From contig CAISDH010000006.1 in the NCBI GenBank assembly GCA_903884115.1, positions 1 to 47,918 on the forward strand: 47,918 nucleotides of DNA, given 5' to 3'. This DNA is from an uncultured Microcaldota archaeon. Its GTDB lineage: Archaea; Micrarchaeota; Micrarchaeia; Micrarchaeales; Micrarchaeaceae. Below are positions 1-8,264 of this stretch, piece by piece. The notes under the pieces are model-generated. The model searched no databases. It had not been told where the DNA came from and saw nothing but the letters and a program-made list of their open reading frames with translations. The position numbers and the translations under genes are program-made. Positions within the stretch are counted from its first letter, which is position 1; each line of letters begins with the position of its first letter.

Positions 1-1417
1 CATACGCTCCTGCTACGAAGGCAGCAGGATACACAGGAGTCCCTACTGTCGGAGAAGTAAGGGTTCCCAGCAATGAATAGCCGAGATAATAGGATGCCGT
101 AGATGTGGAGGTATCATACACCGTCATCAACTGATTGGAGGTTATTCCAAACGCTGAAGTGCCTGTGTATGTCTGAGTTCCAGCACCATTCGACTGATAG
201 CCAGCGTAATAACCCATCGCAGATTGGTACTGCCCCTGTCCAGTCTCTATTGTGAATCCTTCTATGCCGGCATTGTTTTGGACTGGAACTACTATTGCGC
301 CATCTGCAACCCACCACTGGTTTGGCCAGGAAGCGGGGTTCTGATAAACTTTGCCGTAGAAATCCAATACAACTGGAGCGGTCACAGCAGAAGAATAATA
401 CATAGCACCGCTTGCAGCTGTAGCTGTTGCGGTTAATCCATTGTTCTGCGTATAGGTTATGCCTGCGTCAGTCCATCCTGTCGGCAGGCTTGAGCCAGCA
501 AAGTTCCAGTAGTTAGTGAATACACTAGCTCCGTTGTCATACTGCCCATAAGTGCCTGTAAGCTGCGGGGCCTCGCCTGTTGGCCCGGAAGATGACATTA
601 CAGCGCTTGGCATGAAGTCCATGTATATCGTTATGGAGTTGCCGGGTCCCGGCGAAGCTGTCATGATGTCAGATCCGAGGTTGACCCACCATGTCGATGT
701 CGAAGAGCTTGAACAGCTGCTCTCGCACCACGACTGCAGTATGCTTCCTGTCCCTCCTGCGCCCGTGGTGAATTCAACGTTCTGCATGTTTGCGAGTTCA
801 CCATACGTAGAGTAGCTGCTGCCGATCGTTATCATCTGCTGGAAGTTGGAGCTAGTGCCTGAAGATGCCTGGAAGTTAGACAATGTTATCGGAACGTAAT
901 TGCCCGTAGGTGCCGTTGTTGAGGCGCCTCCTAGCACGATCACCTTTGTGCTTACAGTGCCTATCTTTGAAACCAAGCCGGTTATGGTTCCAAGAGTGTA
1001 CTGGATCCATAGCGTGCCTGTGAACGGCGCGCCTATGGTGTTTACAGGCAGGATGCAGATGAAAGAACTGCCTACCGCCTGCGAGGGCCGCAGAGAAATG
1101 GTTGTCGAGTAGAAGGTCGAAGGCTGTGTGGAGGAATTGGAGCATCCGAGGGACGTGACCGTCATGGTCCCGCTGCTGGCTGTCTGCCCTATCGTGGTCA
1201 ACAGAACGCCGTTGCTCTCCAGCACAGGCGTGCCGCATAGGTAGCCGATAGAGCCGATGCACGCAGCGCCGCCCCCGCCGCCCGGACTGGAGAACACGCC
1301 GAGAGTCCACAGCGACGCCAGCACCAATGAAATTATCAGGATCGCCCAGCCGTACGTCATGAGGTACTCCATCGCGGACTGTGCAATTACTTTACGCTTA
1401 AGCGTCTGCTTCTTCAT
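1..1417 (-). CDS. pilin-like surface protein with DUF2341 domain (3' end outside window)
   Basis: The reading frame starts at ATG 1417 and stays open to the window edge, giving at least 472 codons. The N-terminus is a short Lys/Arg-rich leader, then AQSAMEYLMTYGW and a hydrophobic segment of about 20 residues. This resembles the class III (prepilin-like) signal of archaeal pilins, which is cut just before the Gln and leaves the hydrophobic helix for assembly or anchoring. Downstream lies a Ser/Thr/Gly-rich extracellular region with a DUF2341-type stretch (TIYMDFMPSAVMSSSGPTGEAPQ) and a beta-rich end. It is a paralogue of the genes at 28355, 29960 and 31689. One block of about 70 nt (around 519-593) is almost identical to 29167-29239 in the 28355 gene. 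The role, surface filament or adhesin, is inferred. Confidence 0.85.
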   Translation of the reverse strand, partial: MKKQTLKRKVIAQSAMEYLMTYGWAILIISLVLASLWTLGVFSSPGGGGGAACIGSIGYLCGTPVLESNGVLLTTIGQTASSGTMTVTSLGCSNSSTQPSTFYSTTISLRPSQAVGSSFICILPVNTIGAPFTGTLWIQYTLGTITGLVSKIGTVSTKVIVLGGASTTAPTGNYVPITLSNFQASSGTSSNFQQMITIGSSYSTYGELANMQNVEFTTGAGGTGSILQSWCESSCSSSSTSTWWVNLGSDIMTASPGPGNSITIYMDFMPSAVMSSSGPTGEAPQLTGTYGQYDNGASVFTNYWNFAGSSLPTGWTDAGITYTQNNGLTATATAASGAMYYSSAVTAPVVLDFYGKVYQNPASWPNQWWVADGAIVVPVQNNAGIEGFTIETGQGQYQSAMGYYAGYQSNGAGTQTYTGTSAFGITSNQLMTVYDTSTSTASYYLGYSLLGTLTSPTVGTPVYPAAFVAGAY

Positions 1418-1577
1418 TGCTATTCACATTTGTGGCAGTAGCAGTATCTAAGGGAAAATATTTATGGATTTGATATTGAGGGCTTTTTTCAAGTCTGGGC
1501 TCCATCTGCCCGAAATAAAGATGGCTTCTGAGAATCAAGGCGCTCTTGGAAATAGGGTTGAACCGTTGGCTGCCTGA

Positions 1578-1982
1578 TTACAGTGCCTTGGTCTCCCTGT
1601 CTGCCTCTTTGTGCTCGTACAGGAACACTGCTTCCTTTAGGGTTCTAAGCGAAAGCGTAGCGCACTTGAGCCTGGCAGGCCCAGGGTCAATTCCAATAAT
1701 GCCTATTATCGTCTTCACATTCATGCCTTCTACATCCTTCAGGCTTTTGCCCTTCGCAAAATCTGTCAGCATGCTTGCGCTTGCAACGCTTACAGCGCAT
1801 CCGGTGCCCTTGAACTTGATGTCTGTTATCTTGTCCTTGTCAAGCTTCAGGTATATCGTTATGTCGTCCCCGCATGATGCGTTGTAGTTGTGGAAGCTCG
1901 CATCCGCATCCTTCATGACTCCTGCGTTGTGCGGATGCTCGTAATGCGACACTATGTCCTCAGCATAGAGATCAAGCGCCAT
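1578..1982 (-). CDS. sufU: SufU/IscU-type Fe-S cluster scaffold protein
   Basis: This 134-residue protein is a SufU/IscU-like scaffold or sulfur acceptor of Fe-S cluster assembly. It shows the LYAEDIVSHYEHPHN start typical of the family, and three conserved Cys in ASCGDD, TGCAVS and LKCATL contexts, with the Asp next to the first Cys. The ATG at 1982 lies one base after the sufS stop. A longer frame would need a TTG at 1991 and is less likely. It is the last gene of the suf operon, directly behind its presumed sulfur donor SufS. In the family, such proteins take persulfide sulfur from the desulfurase and either build or relay clusters. Which of the two applies here cannot be told from sequence alone. 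Confidence 0.93.
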   Translation of the reverse strand: MALDLYAEDIVSHYEHPHNAGVMKDADASFHNYNASCGDDITIYLKLDKDKITDIKFKGTGCAVSVASASMLTDFAKGKSLKDVEGMNVKTIIGIIGIDPGPARLKCATLSLRTLKEAVFLYEHKEADRETKAL

Positions 1983-1983
1983 G

Positions 1984-3249
1984 TTATCCAACCTTGAACG
2001 TCTTCTTCACAAGCTCTACGGCCTGCGCTGCCCTGTCGACTTCAGATTCTTTGTTGTACAGGTAGAAGCTAATCCTTGAGACTGCGCTCTCCCCAAGTAT
2101 CTCTTCCACAAGCGGCATCGCGCAGTGGTGTCCTGCCCTTATCGCTATGCCTTCGCTGTCAAATACCTGCGAAACATCATGCGGATGCACCTTGTCGATG
2201 GAGAAGGATATTACTCCTCCCCTGCGTTCCAGATCTTCTTTGCCCAGACCGTACGTCTTCAGATGCTTGATTCCGCTAAGTTTTTCAAGCGCGTATTTTG
2301 TGATCTTCTTCTCATGGTCTCTTATGCTCTTCATGCCGATGCCGTTGAGGTAGTCTATCGCGGCGCCGAATCCTATTCCGCCCGCAATGTCTGGCGTGCC
2401 TGCCTCGAACTTCCAGGGCAGGTCGTTCCACGTGACATCAGAGAACGTGACGCTCTTTATCATGTCTCCTCCGCTTAATACCGGATCCATTTTGTCCAGA
2501 ATATCAAACTTACCATACAGCGCGCCGATGCCCGTCGGGCCCAGCATTTTGTGCGAGGAGAGCGTGAAGAAGTCGCACCCAATATCCTGCACGTCGACCT
2601 GCATGTGCGGCGCGGACTGCGCCCCGTCCACCAGCACAACCGCTCCGTGATCGTGCGCCTTCCTTGTTATGTGCTTCACGTCATTTATCGTTCCGAGAAC
2701 GTTGGAGACGTGTGTCACTGCAACGATCTTAGGCTCATTCTCCAGTTGTTCCTCCAGGCTTTGCATGTCTAGCATGCTCTTGCTTTCATCGAGCTTCACA
2801 TAGTCCAGCACGGCCCCGTTACGCCTTGCAAGAAGCATCCAGGGCACAAGGTTGCTGTGGTGCTCCATCTGCGTTATGAGTATGTGGTCCCCCTGCTTTA
2901 TGTTCGCGCCGCCCCAGCCTAGCGCGACGATGTTTATGGCCTCTGTTGTGTTCCTAGTGTAGATGATCTCCTCCATGCCCTTTGCATTCACCAGTTTCGC
3001 AAGCTTCACTTTCGAATCAACATAGGCATCCGTGGCCTCTACGGCAATAGCGTATATCCCGCGGTGAATGTTCGCGTTGTATGTCCTGTAGTAATTTGAA
3101 ATCGATTCTATGACCTGGTTAGGCTTCTGCGATGTCGCCGCATTGTCCAGGTACACAAGCGGCTTGCCGTTCATCTTTGTACTAAGTATCGGAAAGTCTG
3201 ACCTTATGCGCTCAACGTCAAAAGTTTCGTGCATGTTATCTTGTTTCAT
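1984..3249 (-). CDS. sufS: cysteine desulfurase, SufS type
   Basis: A PLP-dependent cysteine desulfurase of 421 residues, normal for the group II (SufS/CsdA) class. It converts cysteine to alanine and passes persulfide sulfur to the Suf scaffold. The PLP-binding Lys is K234 in SSHKMLGPTG. The catalytic Cys is C376 in RAGHHCAMP, the SufS-type context. The N-terminal YLDNAATSQKP and the IHRGIY stretch are also typical. The start codon overlaps the sufC stop in an ATGA arrangement, so the two are probably translationally coupled. It sits between sufC and sufU in the operon. Confidence 0.96.
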   Translation of the reverse strand: MKQDNMHETFDVERIRSDFPILSTKMNGKPLVYLDNAATSQKPNQVIESISNYYRTYNANIHRGIYAIAVEATDAYVDSKVKLAKLVNAKGMEEIIYTRNTTEAINIVALGWGGANIKQGDHILITQMEHHSNLVPWMLLARRNGAVLDYVKLDESKSMLDMQSLEEQLENEPKIVAVTHVSNVLGTINDVKHITRKAHDHGAVVLVDGAQSAPHMQVDVQDIGCDFFTLSSHKMLGPTGIGALYGKFDILDKMDPVLSGGDMIKSVTFSDVTWNDLPWKFEAGTPDIAGGIGFGAAIDYLNGIGMKSIRDHEKKITKYALEKLSGIKHLKTYGLGKEDLERRGGVISFSIDKVHPHDVSQVFDSEGIAIRAGHHCAMPLVEEILGESAVSRISFYLYNKESEVDRAAQAVELVKKTFKVG

Positions 3250-3992
3250 TTCGCATCACTCTTTACATATGGCTCATATCCCCCCTTTTCAAGCTTTTCT
3301 GCAAGATCGCGGCCTCCTGACGCGACAATCCTGCCGCCTACCATCACGTGCACGCGATCTGCATTTATGTAGCGCAATATTCTGTTGTAGTGTGTTATTA
3401 TTAAAAGACCCATATTATTCTCTTTGGCTACTGCATTTATCTTTGTCGAGACCACCTTCACCGCATCGATGTCAAGGCCGGAGTCGGGCTCGTCGAGTAT
3501 TGCTATCTTGGGCTTGAGCACTGCCATCTGCAGTATCTCTGCCTTTTTCATCTCGCCGCCTGAAAATCCCTGGTTCAGGTGCCTGCCTATGAAATCTTCG
3601 CTCATTTTCAATGACGATATGTTGTCCTTCAGTTCTGTCATGAACTCCTTCATTCCCAACGCGTTGTTGCCGAGCGACTGCTTTGCGCTGTGCAGGAAGT
3701 TTATGAAGCCTACGCCCTCTACCTCTACAGGGTTCTGGAACTGCAAGAAAAGACCGAGCTTTGCCCTCTTGTCTGCGCTCAGGCCCGTTATGCTTTTGCC
3801 GTCAAGCAGTATGTCCCCTTTGGTGATCTTTGCTTTCGGATGCCCCATTATGGCCTTTGCTAGCGTGCTCTTGCCTGAACCGTTAGGTCCCATTATCACA
3901 TGGGTCTCCCCTTCCTTGACTGTGAGATTGACCCTGTCTATGATGTGCTTTTCATCAACCTCTACACTCAGCTCTTTTATTTCAAGTTTCAT
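3246..3992 (-). CDS. sufC: Fe-S assembly ATPase SufC
   Basis: A soluble ABC-type ATPase of 248 residues, the energising subunit of the SufBCD complex. Walker A is GPNGSGKS at about 35-42, the signature is FSGGE at 143-147, and Walker B runs to LDEPDSGLD at about 167-174. A switch His follows in IITH. The overlap with sufS (ATGA) and the position after the small regulator gene fit a single transcript. SufC in the family binds SufB and SufD and drives conformational change for cluster assembly in the cytoplasm. Confidence 0.97.
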   Translation of the reverse strand: MKLEIKELSVEVDEKHIIDRVNLTVKEGETHVIMGPNGSGKSTLAKAIMGHPKAKITKGDILLDGKSITGLSADKRAKLGLFLQFQNPVEVEGVGFINFLHSAKQSLGNNALGMKEFMTELKDNISSLKMSEDFIGRHLNQGFSGGEMKKAEILQMAVLKPKIAILDEPDSGLDIDAVKVVSTKINAVAKENNMGLLIITHYNRILRYINADRVHVMVGGRIVASGGRDLAEKLEKGGYEPYVKSDAK

Positions 3993-3999
3993 AGCATCA

Positions 4000-4314
4000 C
4001 TATTTCATGAAAGCGCAATCGAACTTCACATTGTCCTGGCACATCTTGCACATCAGCTTCTGGCCTCCTTCCATATCCTTGACGTTCACTCTCTTTACAA
4101 ACTCTTTAACAATTCTTGAATTTATCTTCATGTCAGGGTAGCGTTTCTGGCCCTCGTTGATGTACTTGCTTATGGCCGCCTGCGTCACTCCTAGAAGGAC
4201 TGCAGCACGCTGCTGTGTCATTCCATATTCCTTGGCCATGACATTCGCTGCGCTGGACTTGAATGCAGGCATGAATTTCTTCAACACCTTGTCGTAATCT
4301 TTTAGTGCGCTCAT
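4000..4314 (-). CDS. HTH transcriptional regulator within the suf operon (COG2522-like)
   Basis: A 104-residue protein with an XRE-like helix-turn-helix (MTQQRAAVLLGVTQAAISKYI). This resembles the archaeal COG2522 family of small regulators. The last 20 residues carry Cys in CKMC and, ten residues on, FDC. Three closely placed Cys could bind a metal or an Fe-S cluster, which is inference. The ATG at 4314 is preferred because it lies 4 nt after the sufD stop. An ATG at 4341 would overlap sufD by 23 nt. The location between sufD and sufC, and the palindromic operator before sufB, make autoregulation of suf by this protein a reasonable hypothesis. Confidence 0.85.
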   Translation of the reverse strand: MSALKDYDKVLKKFMPAFKSSAANVMAKEYGMTQQRAAVLLGVTQAAISKYINEGQKRYPDMKINSRIVKEFVKRVNVKDMEGGQKLMCKMCQDNVKFDCAFMK

Positions 4315-4318
4315 GGCA

Positions 4319-5488
4319 TTACCCCGTCTCAAGCTTTTCATTTATCCGCGACATGGCTATATATCTCATTGCGGCGTTATCTATTTTTTCCATGCATCCA
4401 GAAAAGAAGCCGTTGACTATCAACTTTCTGACGCGCCCGCCGTCTATGCCCTTTGACATCAGATAGAATATCTCTTCAGAGTCTATCTGTGACGTTGCAG
4501 ATGAGTGCGTCGCCCTGACGCTGTTCTCATCCACTGACATGTCAGGAAGGCTGTCAATCCTTGCCCCTTTGCCGAGCAGCATGCCTCTTTCATGTATGCA
4601 TGAATCAGACCTCTTGGCTCCATGTGCGACCTTCGCGAAGCCCTTCAGCACGCATCGTGATGTGCCCATGAGTGCTGCCCTGGATCTGAGCATGGTTTTG
4701 GTGTCTGATGCGGCATTGATGATGTGCGTATCTATGTCGAACTTCTGCGCAGCGGATCCGAATATGATCTCGTTGACTTCGGCACTGCTGTTCTTCGCTC
4801 CGGCCTCTACGATGTTCCTTGCCCTTACATGCGATCCGCCATTGTAGACAGAGTTGAATTTCAGGTTAGCTCCCACGCCAAGCTTGTCCTTGAAGAAGCA
4901 TAACACTGTGGTGTTGGCGTTCTCATTGTGCAGGGCGTTTATTTCTGCGGACGCATTGTCCTGAAGTATCGTCTCGTGCATCACGCCGATAACTGTGCCG
5001 GGTGCGGTTGATTCGTGCAGCTCCAGGAGGTTGAGCTCCGCATCCTTGCCTATGCTGATGACCACGCGAGCATTCAGTGGCATTCTTGTAGCTGCAAAAA
5101 GTATTGATGCCTTCGCGTGCATTCCTGGCGGTACATCCACAAAAAGCGTGCTCTTGGCGTAGGCGTTTATGAAGGCGGCATACTTGTCCTCTGCACTGTC
5201 CTGTGCGGCATCTTCGAGAAGCCTGCTGCCCAGTTTGCTGCTGTCTTTTACTGTGACAATGCTTCTGTTGTTCAGGATGCACTTGCCGCTGCCAATAACG
5301 GCGTCAAACTCAGACCTCATTGCATATGGCACCTCGATCGCATCGATGTCCTCTCCACTACTATGGTCGAAACGGTCCCTAAGATCAAATGGGATGTGGA
5401 TGCTGTGCTTCTTGTAGAGCTCGTTCGTCTCCTGCGGCAGGGACTCATAGTTCATCATGGCGTCGGCAACAAACTCCTTGTAGTTCAT
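4319..5488 (-). CDS. sufD: Fe-S assembly protein SufD
   Basis: A 389-residue member of the SufB/SufD beta-helix family. It follows sufB by 4 nt and is shorter than SufB, as SufD usually is. The C-terminal part has ATHSSATSQIDSEEIFYLMSKG; the His at position 328 matches the functional His described for SufD at the SufB interface. The partner is SufB, with SufC dimers binding the C-terminal helices. The call as SufD rather than a second SufB rests on length, gene order and the absence of the SufB Cys in the core region. Confidence 0.93.
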   Translation of the reverse strand: MNYKEFVADAMMNYESLPQETNELYKKHSIHIPFDLRDRFDHSSGEDIDAIEVPYAMRSEFDAVIGSGKCILNNRSIVTVKDSSKLGSRLLEDAAQDSAEDKYAAFINAYAKSTLFVDVPPGMHAKASILFAATRMPLNARVVISIGKDAELNLLELHESTAPGTVIGVMHETILQDNASAEINALHNENANTTVLCFFKDKLGVGANLKFNSVYNGGSHVRARNIVEAGAKNSSAEVNEIIFGSAAQKFDIDTHIINAASDTKTMLRSRAALMGTSRCVLKGFAKVAHGAKRSDSCIHERGMLLGKGARIDSLPDMSVDENSVRATHSSATSQIDSEEIFYLMSKGIDGGRVRKLIVNGFFSGCMEKIDNAAMRYIAMSRINEKLETG

Positions 5489-5492
5489 TCAA

Positions 5493-6920
5493 TCACCCAT
5501 TCTGCCCTACCGATCTCGGAGCTATGTCCAGTTTTATGAGCCGCTTAAGCTCCAACGAGTATTCCAGCGGCAATGCCCTTGCCAAAGGCTCCAGGAATCC
5601 AAGCACTACTGTAGTTACGGCCTCATCTTCGCTAAGTCCCCTGGACATCAAGTAGAATAGCTGCTCATCACCGATCTTTCCTGCGCTCGCCTCGTGCACG
5701 ATCGTTGCATCATCGCTCAGGACCTCCATGTAAGGGAAGGTGTTCGTTTTTGATGCTTCATCGAGCAGCAGGGCGTTGCACCTCACTGCCGATTTCACAT
5801 TCGTAGCCTTTTTGTCCACGTGTATGGTGCCCCTGTAGGTTGTGACCCCGTTGCCTGAAGACACGCTCTTCGATACTATCTGCGATGTCGTGTCAGGCGC
5901 AAGGTGATAGATTTTCCCTCCGGAATCCTGCATCTGGCCATCTCCAGCAATTGCCACGGAGAGCACGGAGCCTCTTGCGCCGCGCTCCTTCAAGTAGACG
6001 CTTGGATACTTCTCATTGAGTTTGCTGCCTATGTTGCAGTCAGTCCACTCCACGCTTGCGTTTTCGTATGCGAATGCCCTCTGCGTCACCAGGTTGTACA
6101 CGTTCTTGGACCAGTTCTGCACCGTAACGTACCTCACGTGCGCATTCTTCCTCGCTATTATCTCCACCACTGCCGCATGCAGCGAAGCGCTCAAGTATAT
6201 CGGTGCTGTGCAGCCTTCAACATAGGTAACATCGGCACCTTCTTCTGCAACAATAAGAGTTCTTTCGAACTGGCCTGCCTTCTCTGCGTTTATCCTGAAA
6301 TACGCCTGCAGCGGCATCTTCACCTTGACGTTTTTTGGAACGTAGATAAAGGAGCCGCCTGACCATGTTGCCGTATTGAGTGCGGCATACTTGTTATCAG
6401 TGTACGGCACCACGGTGCCGAAATACTTCTTGACGATGTCTGGATGCTTCTTGACGGCATCGTCTGTGCTTATGAAGATCACTCCCTGGCTCTCAAGCTC
6501 TTTCTTCACGTGCGAGTATACTACTTCCGAGTCGTACTGCGCCTCCGATCCGGCGAAGAACTTCCTCTCGGCCTCTGGTATTCCGAGCTTGTCAAACGTC
6601 CTCTTTATCTCATCGGGCACTGCATCCCATGTGCTGCTCTCCTTGTTCGTGGGCTTCAGATAGTAGTAGATGTCATTATAGTCAATCTTGCTGAGGTCTC
6701 CGCCCCACTTCGGCACCGGAGCGCCCACAAAATGCCTGTACCCCGCAAGGCGCTTCTCAAGCATCCACTCCGGCTCGTGCTTTATGCTAGATATTTCCCT
6801 TATCACATCCTCGGATAGCCCTTTCTGCGTCACATGCTTGTACTTTATGACGTCGCAGAATCCGTACTTCTCCCTATATTCCTCGTTCAAGGCACGTGTG
6901 CCTTCATCGGTGTCTGGCAT
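5493..6920 (-). CDS. sufB: Fe-S assembly scaffold SufB
   Basis: A 475-residue SufB, the usual length. The N-terminal part has the family stretches KHEPEWMLEKRL and PKWGGDLSKID. The C-terminal core carries C381 in SAVRCNALLLDE and H409 in ATIVHEASAGK, which correspond to the cluster-building Cys and His of bacterial SufB. It is the first gene of the operon. The ATG at 6920 lies only 13 nt from a tandem palindrome that contains TTTATAA elements, so the transcript is probably leaderless or nearly so, and the palindromes lie over the promoter. Confidence 0.97.
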   Translation of the reverse strand: MPDTDEGTRALNEEYREKYGFCDVIKYKHVTQKGLSEDVIREISSIKHEPEWMLEKRLAGYRHFVGAPVPKWGGDLSKIDYNDIYYYLKPTNKESSTWDAVPDEIKRTFDKLGIPEAERKFFAGSEAQYDSEVVYSHVKKELESQGVIFISTDDAVKKHPDIVKKYFGTVVPYTDNKYAALNTATWSGGSFIYVPKNVKVKMPLQAYFRINAEKAGQFERTLIVAEEGADVTYVEGCTAPIYLSASLHAAVVEIIARKNAHVRYVTVQNWSKNVYNLVTQRAFAYENASVEWTDCNIGSKLNEKYPSVYLKERGARGSVLSVAIAGDGQMQDSGGKIYHLAPDTTSQIVSKSVSSGNGVTTYRGTIHVDKKATNVKSAVRCNALLLDEASKTNTFPYMEVLSDDATIVHEASAGKIGDEQLFYLMSRGLSEDEAVTTVVLGFLEPLARALPLEYSLELKRLIKLDIAPRSVGQNG

Positions 6921-6933
6921 GCAAAACCTTTTT

Positions 6934-6961
6934 ATAACCGAGTTATTTATAACTGAGTTAT
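6934..6961 (-). promoter_or_regulatory. tandem palindromic operator over the suf promoter
   Basis: Two 13-nt palindromes of the form ATAAC-YGA-GTTAT lie at 6934-6946 and 6949-6961, offset by 15 nt. They differ only in the middle triplet (CGA, TGA). The TATA-like sequence TTTATAA or TTATAAA falls between and inside the repeats, 25-30 nt before the sufB start on the minus strand. A protein bound here would block the promoter. The binding protein is unknown; the HTH regulator inside the operon is the nearest candidate. Confidence 0.75.
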
Positions 6962-7045
6962 AATCCTTAGAATAAGAGGGACGCTCATATATAAGCCTTG
7001 CCTTTGGAGGGAGCGGTGGAAAGGTCTGCTAGTGGTATCTAAATA

Positions 7046-7062
7046 TCCAGGTATGACCTGGA
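7046..7062 (-). terminator. hairpin downstream of the sugar isomerase gene
   Basis: A perfect 7-bp inverted repeat, TCCAGGT and ACCTGGA around a 3-nt loop, lies 34 nt beyond the stop of the isomerase gene. On the minus strand it is followed by the AT-rich ATATTTAGATA. It could end that transcript, but archaeal termination relies mainly on T-rich runs, so the role is uncertain. Confidence 0.35.
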
Positions 7063-7095
7063 GAATTTCTCATGAGCGACAATGCATCCTGCTGT

Positions 7096-8154
7096 TCATT
7101 TCAGCTTGGACTTCAGGAAGTCCACTGCAGGGACTGGTGACGGATCAAGTTCCCGCATTATCGCAAGGTAGTATGTGGTGTATTCCAGATAGTACATCAT
7201 CGACGCTATCATGCCAAGGTATTGGCTGCGTTCGTAAGGTGCCTTTATCGTTTTGATGCCCCTAAGCTGCAGCAGCTCTCCAAGGACGTCCTGCCTTTGC
7301 TTGATTTCAACCGGATCGTCTTCAAGGTTAAGCAGCGTGGCCCTGTAACCAGTGCGCCTTTCCGGTGGAGCGTCGAATATGTCCACTGTGTTGTGGAATG
7401 CCTCTGGGATGTGGTTAAACGTGGCGTTCATCTTGCTAGTCTCGTTGAGCGACTGCCTGAACCTCTCTCCTGCTGCAGTTGTTCTCCTAGACGCGAGTAT
7501 TATCGGTACGCCTCCCTTCTCCAGCTCCTCCGCAAGCTCTAACGACTTGTTGCCTTCTGATATGCTGCCGGCGTTCTTCCTTGCCGATTTCATGGCATCC
7601 AGCGATCCGCGCAATGCCCTTTCGTCTATGTTCAAGATCCTGCTCTCGCACAGAAGCCTGAGCGATGCGTAGAGCATCGCAGGCATTGATGCGCGCGGGC
7701 TGCTGAGCATCTGGGTCTTCACATGGATCTTTCCGCGTGATTTTGAGAACTTCTCGAGCGCCCCTCCTGAGCCTACAGTAACGTACGGTATTCCGAGCTT
7801 GTCAGCATGCGCTATCGCAGACAGCGTCTCCTGCGTGTTGCCGCTGCAGCTTATGCCCACTACCAGCGCGTCTGGGCCTGCCCATGCCGGAATCCTGTCG
7901 TCCTTCAGGACTGTGAACATCGTCTTTGATCTGCTCTCGTCAGAAATCGATTTCAGTATGTCCCCTGTTATCCCTGAGCCTCCCATACCCACGACTATTA
8001 CCTTGCTGGGCACAGAATCCAAACGAGCGCCATCCTCTGTCCACGCTTTCTCTGCAAGCTCTGGCCAGCTGTCAAGGTCTGATTTCATCCCTGATTTGTC
8101 AAGCTCCTTTGCCCTTTGCGCAAAGTCAGACAATTGCTGTTTTGAATAGGTCAT
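7096..8154 (-). CDS. bifunctional phosphoglucose/phosphomannose isomerase
   Basis: A 352-residue SIS-domain protein of the archaeal PGI/PMI family, which interconverts glucose-6-P, fructose-6-P and mannose-6-P in the cytoplasm. The first SIS motif is GMGGSG at 56-61, and the second half has ISCSGNTQET. E238 (in LNETSK) and H254 (in EAFHN) are 16 residues apart, the same spacing as the catalytic Glu and His known in crenarchaeal PGI/PMI. The gene is divergent from the dehydrogenase at 8265. An AT-rich ATTTAAAT stretch near 8176-8184 may be its TATA box. Confidence 0.92.
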   Translation of the reverse strand: MTYSKQQLSDFAQRAKELDKSGMKSDLDSWPELAEKAWTEDGARLDSVPSKVIVVGMGGSGITGDILKSISDESRSKTMFTVLKDDRIPAWAGPDALVVGISCSGNTQETLSAIAHADKLGIPYVTVGSGGALEKFSKSRGKIHVKTQMLSSPRASMPAMLYASLRLLCESRILNIDERALRGSLDAMKSARKNAGSISEGNKSLELAEELEKGGVPIILASRRTTAAGERFRQSLNETSKMNATFNHIPEAFHNTVDIFDAPPERRTGYRATLLNLEDDPVEIKQRQDVLGELLQLRGIKTIKAPYERSQYLGMIASMMYYLEYTTYYLAIMRELDPSPVPAVDFLKSKLK

Positions 8155-8216
8155 GATTTGACTTATGTTTCAAATTATTTAAATGTTCACTGTAAGGACC
8201 GCTCAAGCAGGCACAA

Positions 8217-8226
8217 GTTATAAATC
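8217..8226 (+). promoter_or_regulatory. TATA box of the P5C dehydrogenase gene
   Basis: The sequence AGTTATAAAT lies about 40-48 nt before the ATG at 8265. The expected start of transcription is near 8247, which leaves a short leader containing GGTGGTG as a possible ribosome binding site right before the start codon. Confidence 0.55.
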
Positions 8227-8264
8227 TTTGAGCGCACAGGTAACTTGCTATTCTTGGTGGTGTG

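Noticed and set aside
4315-4341. Longer start for the suf-operon regulator
   Set aside because: It would overlap sufD by 23 nt and add residues (MKSLRRGNA) with no family support; the ATG at 4314 follows the sufD stop by 4 nt.
8262-8264. GTG as start of the P5C dehydrogenase
   Set aside because: It is directly followed by ATG in frame, which is the more usual start; the difference is a single residue.
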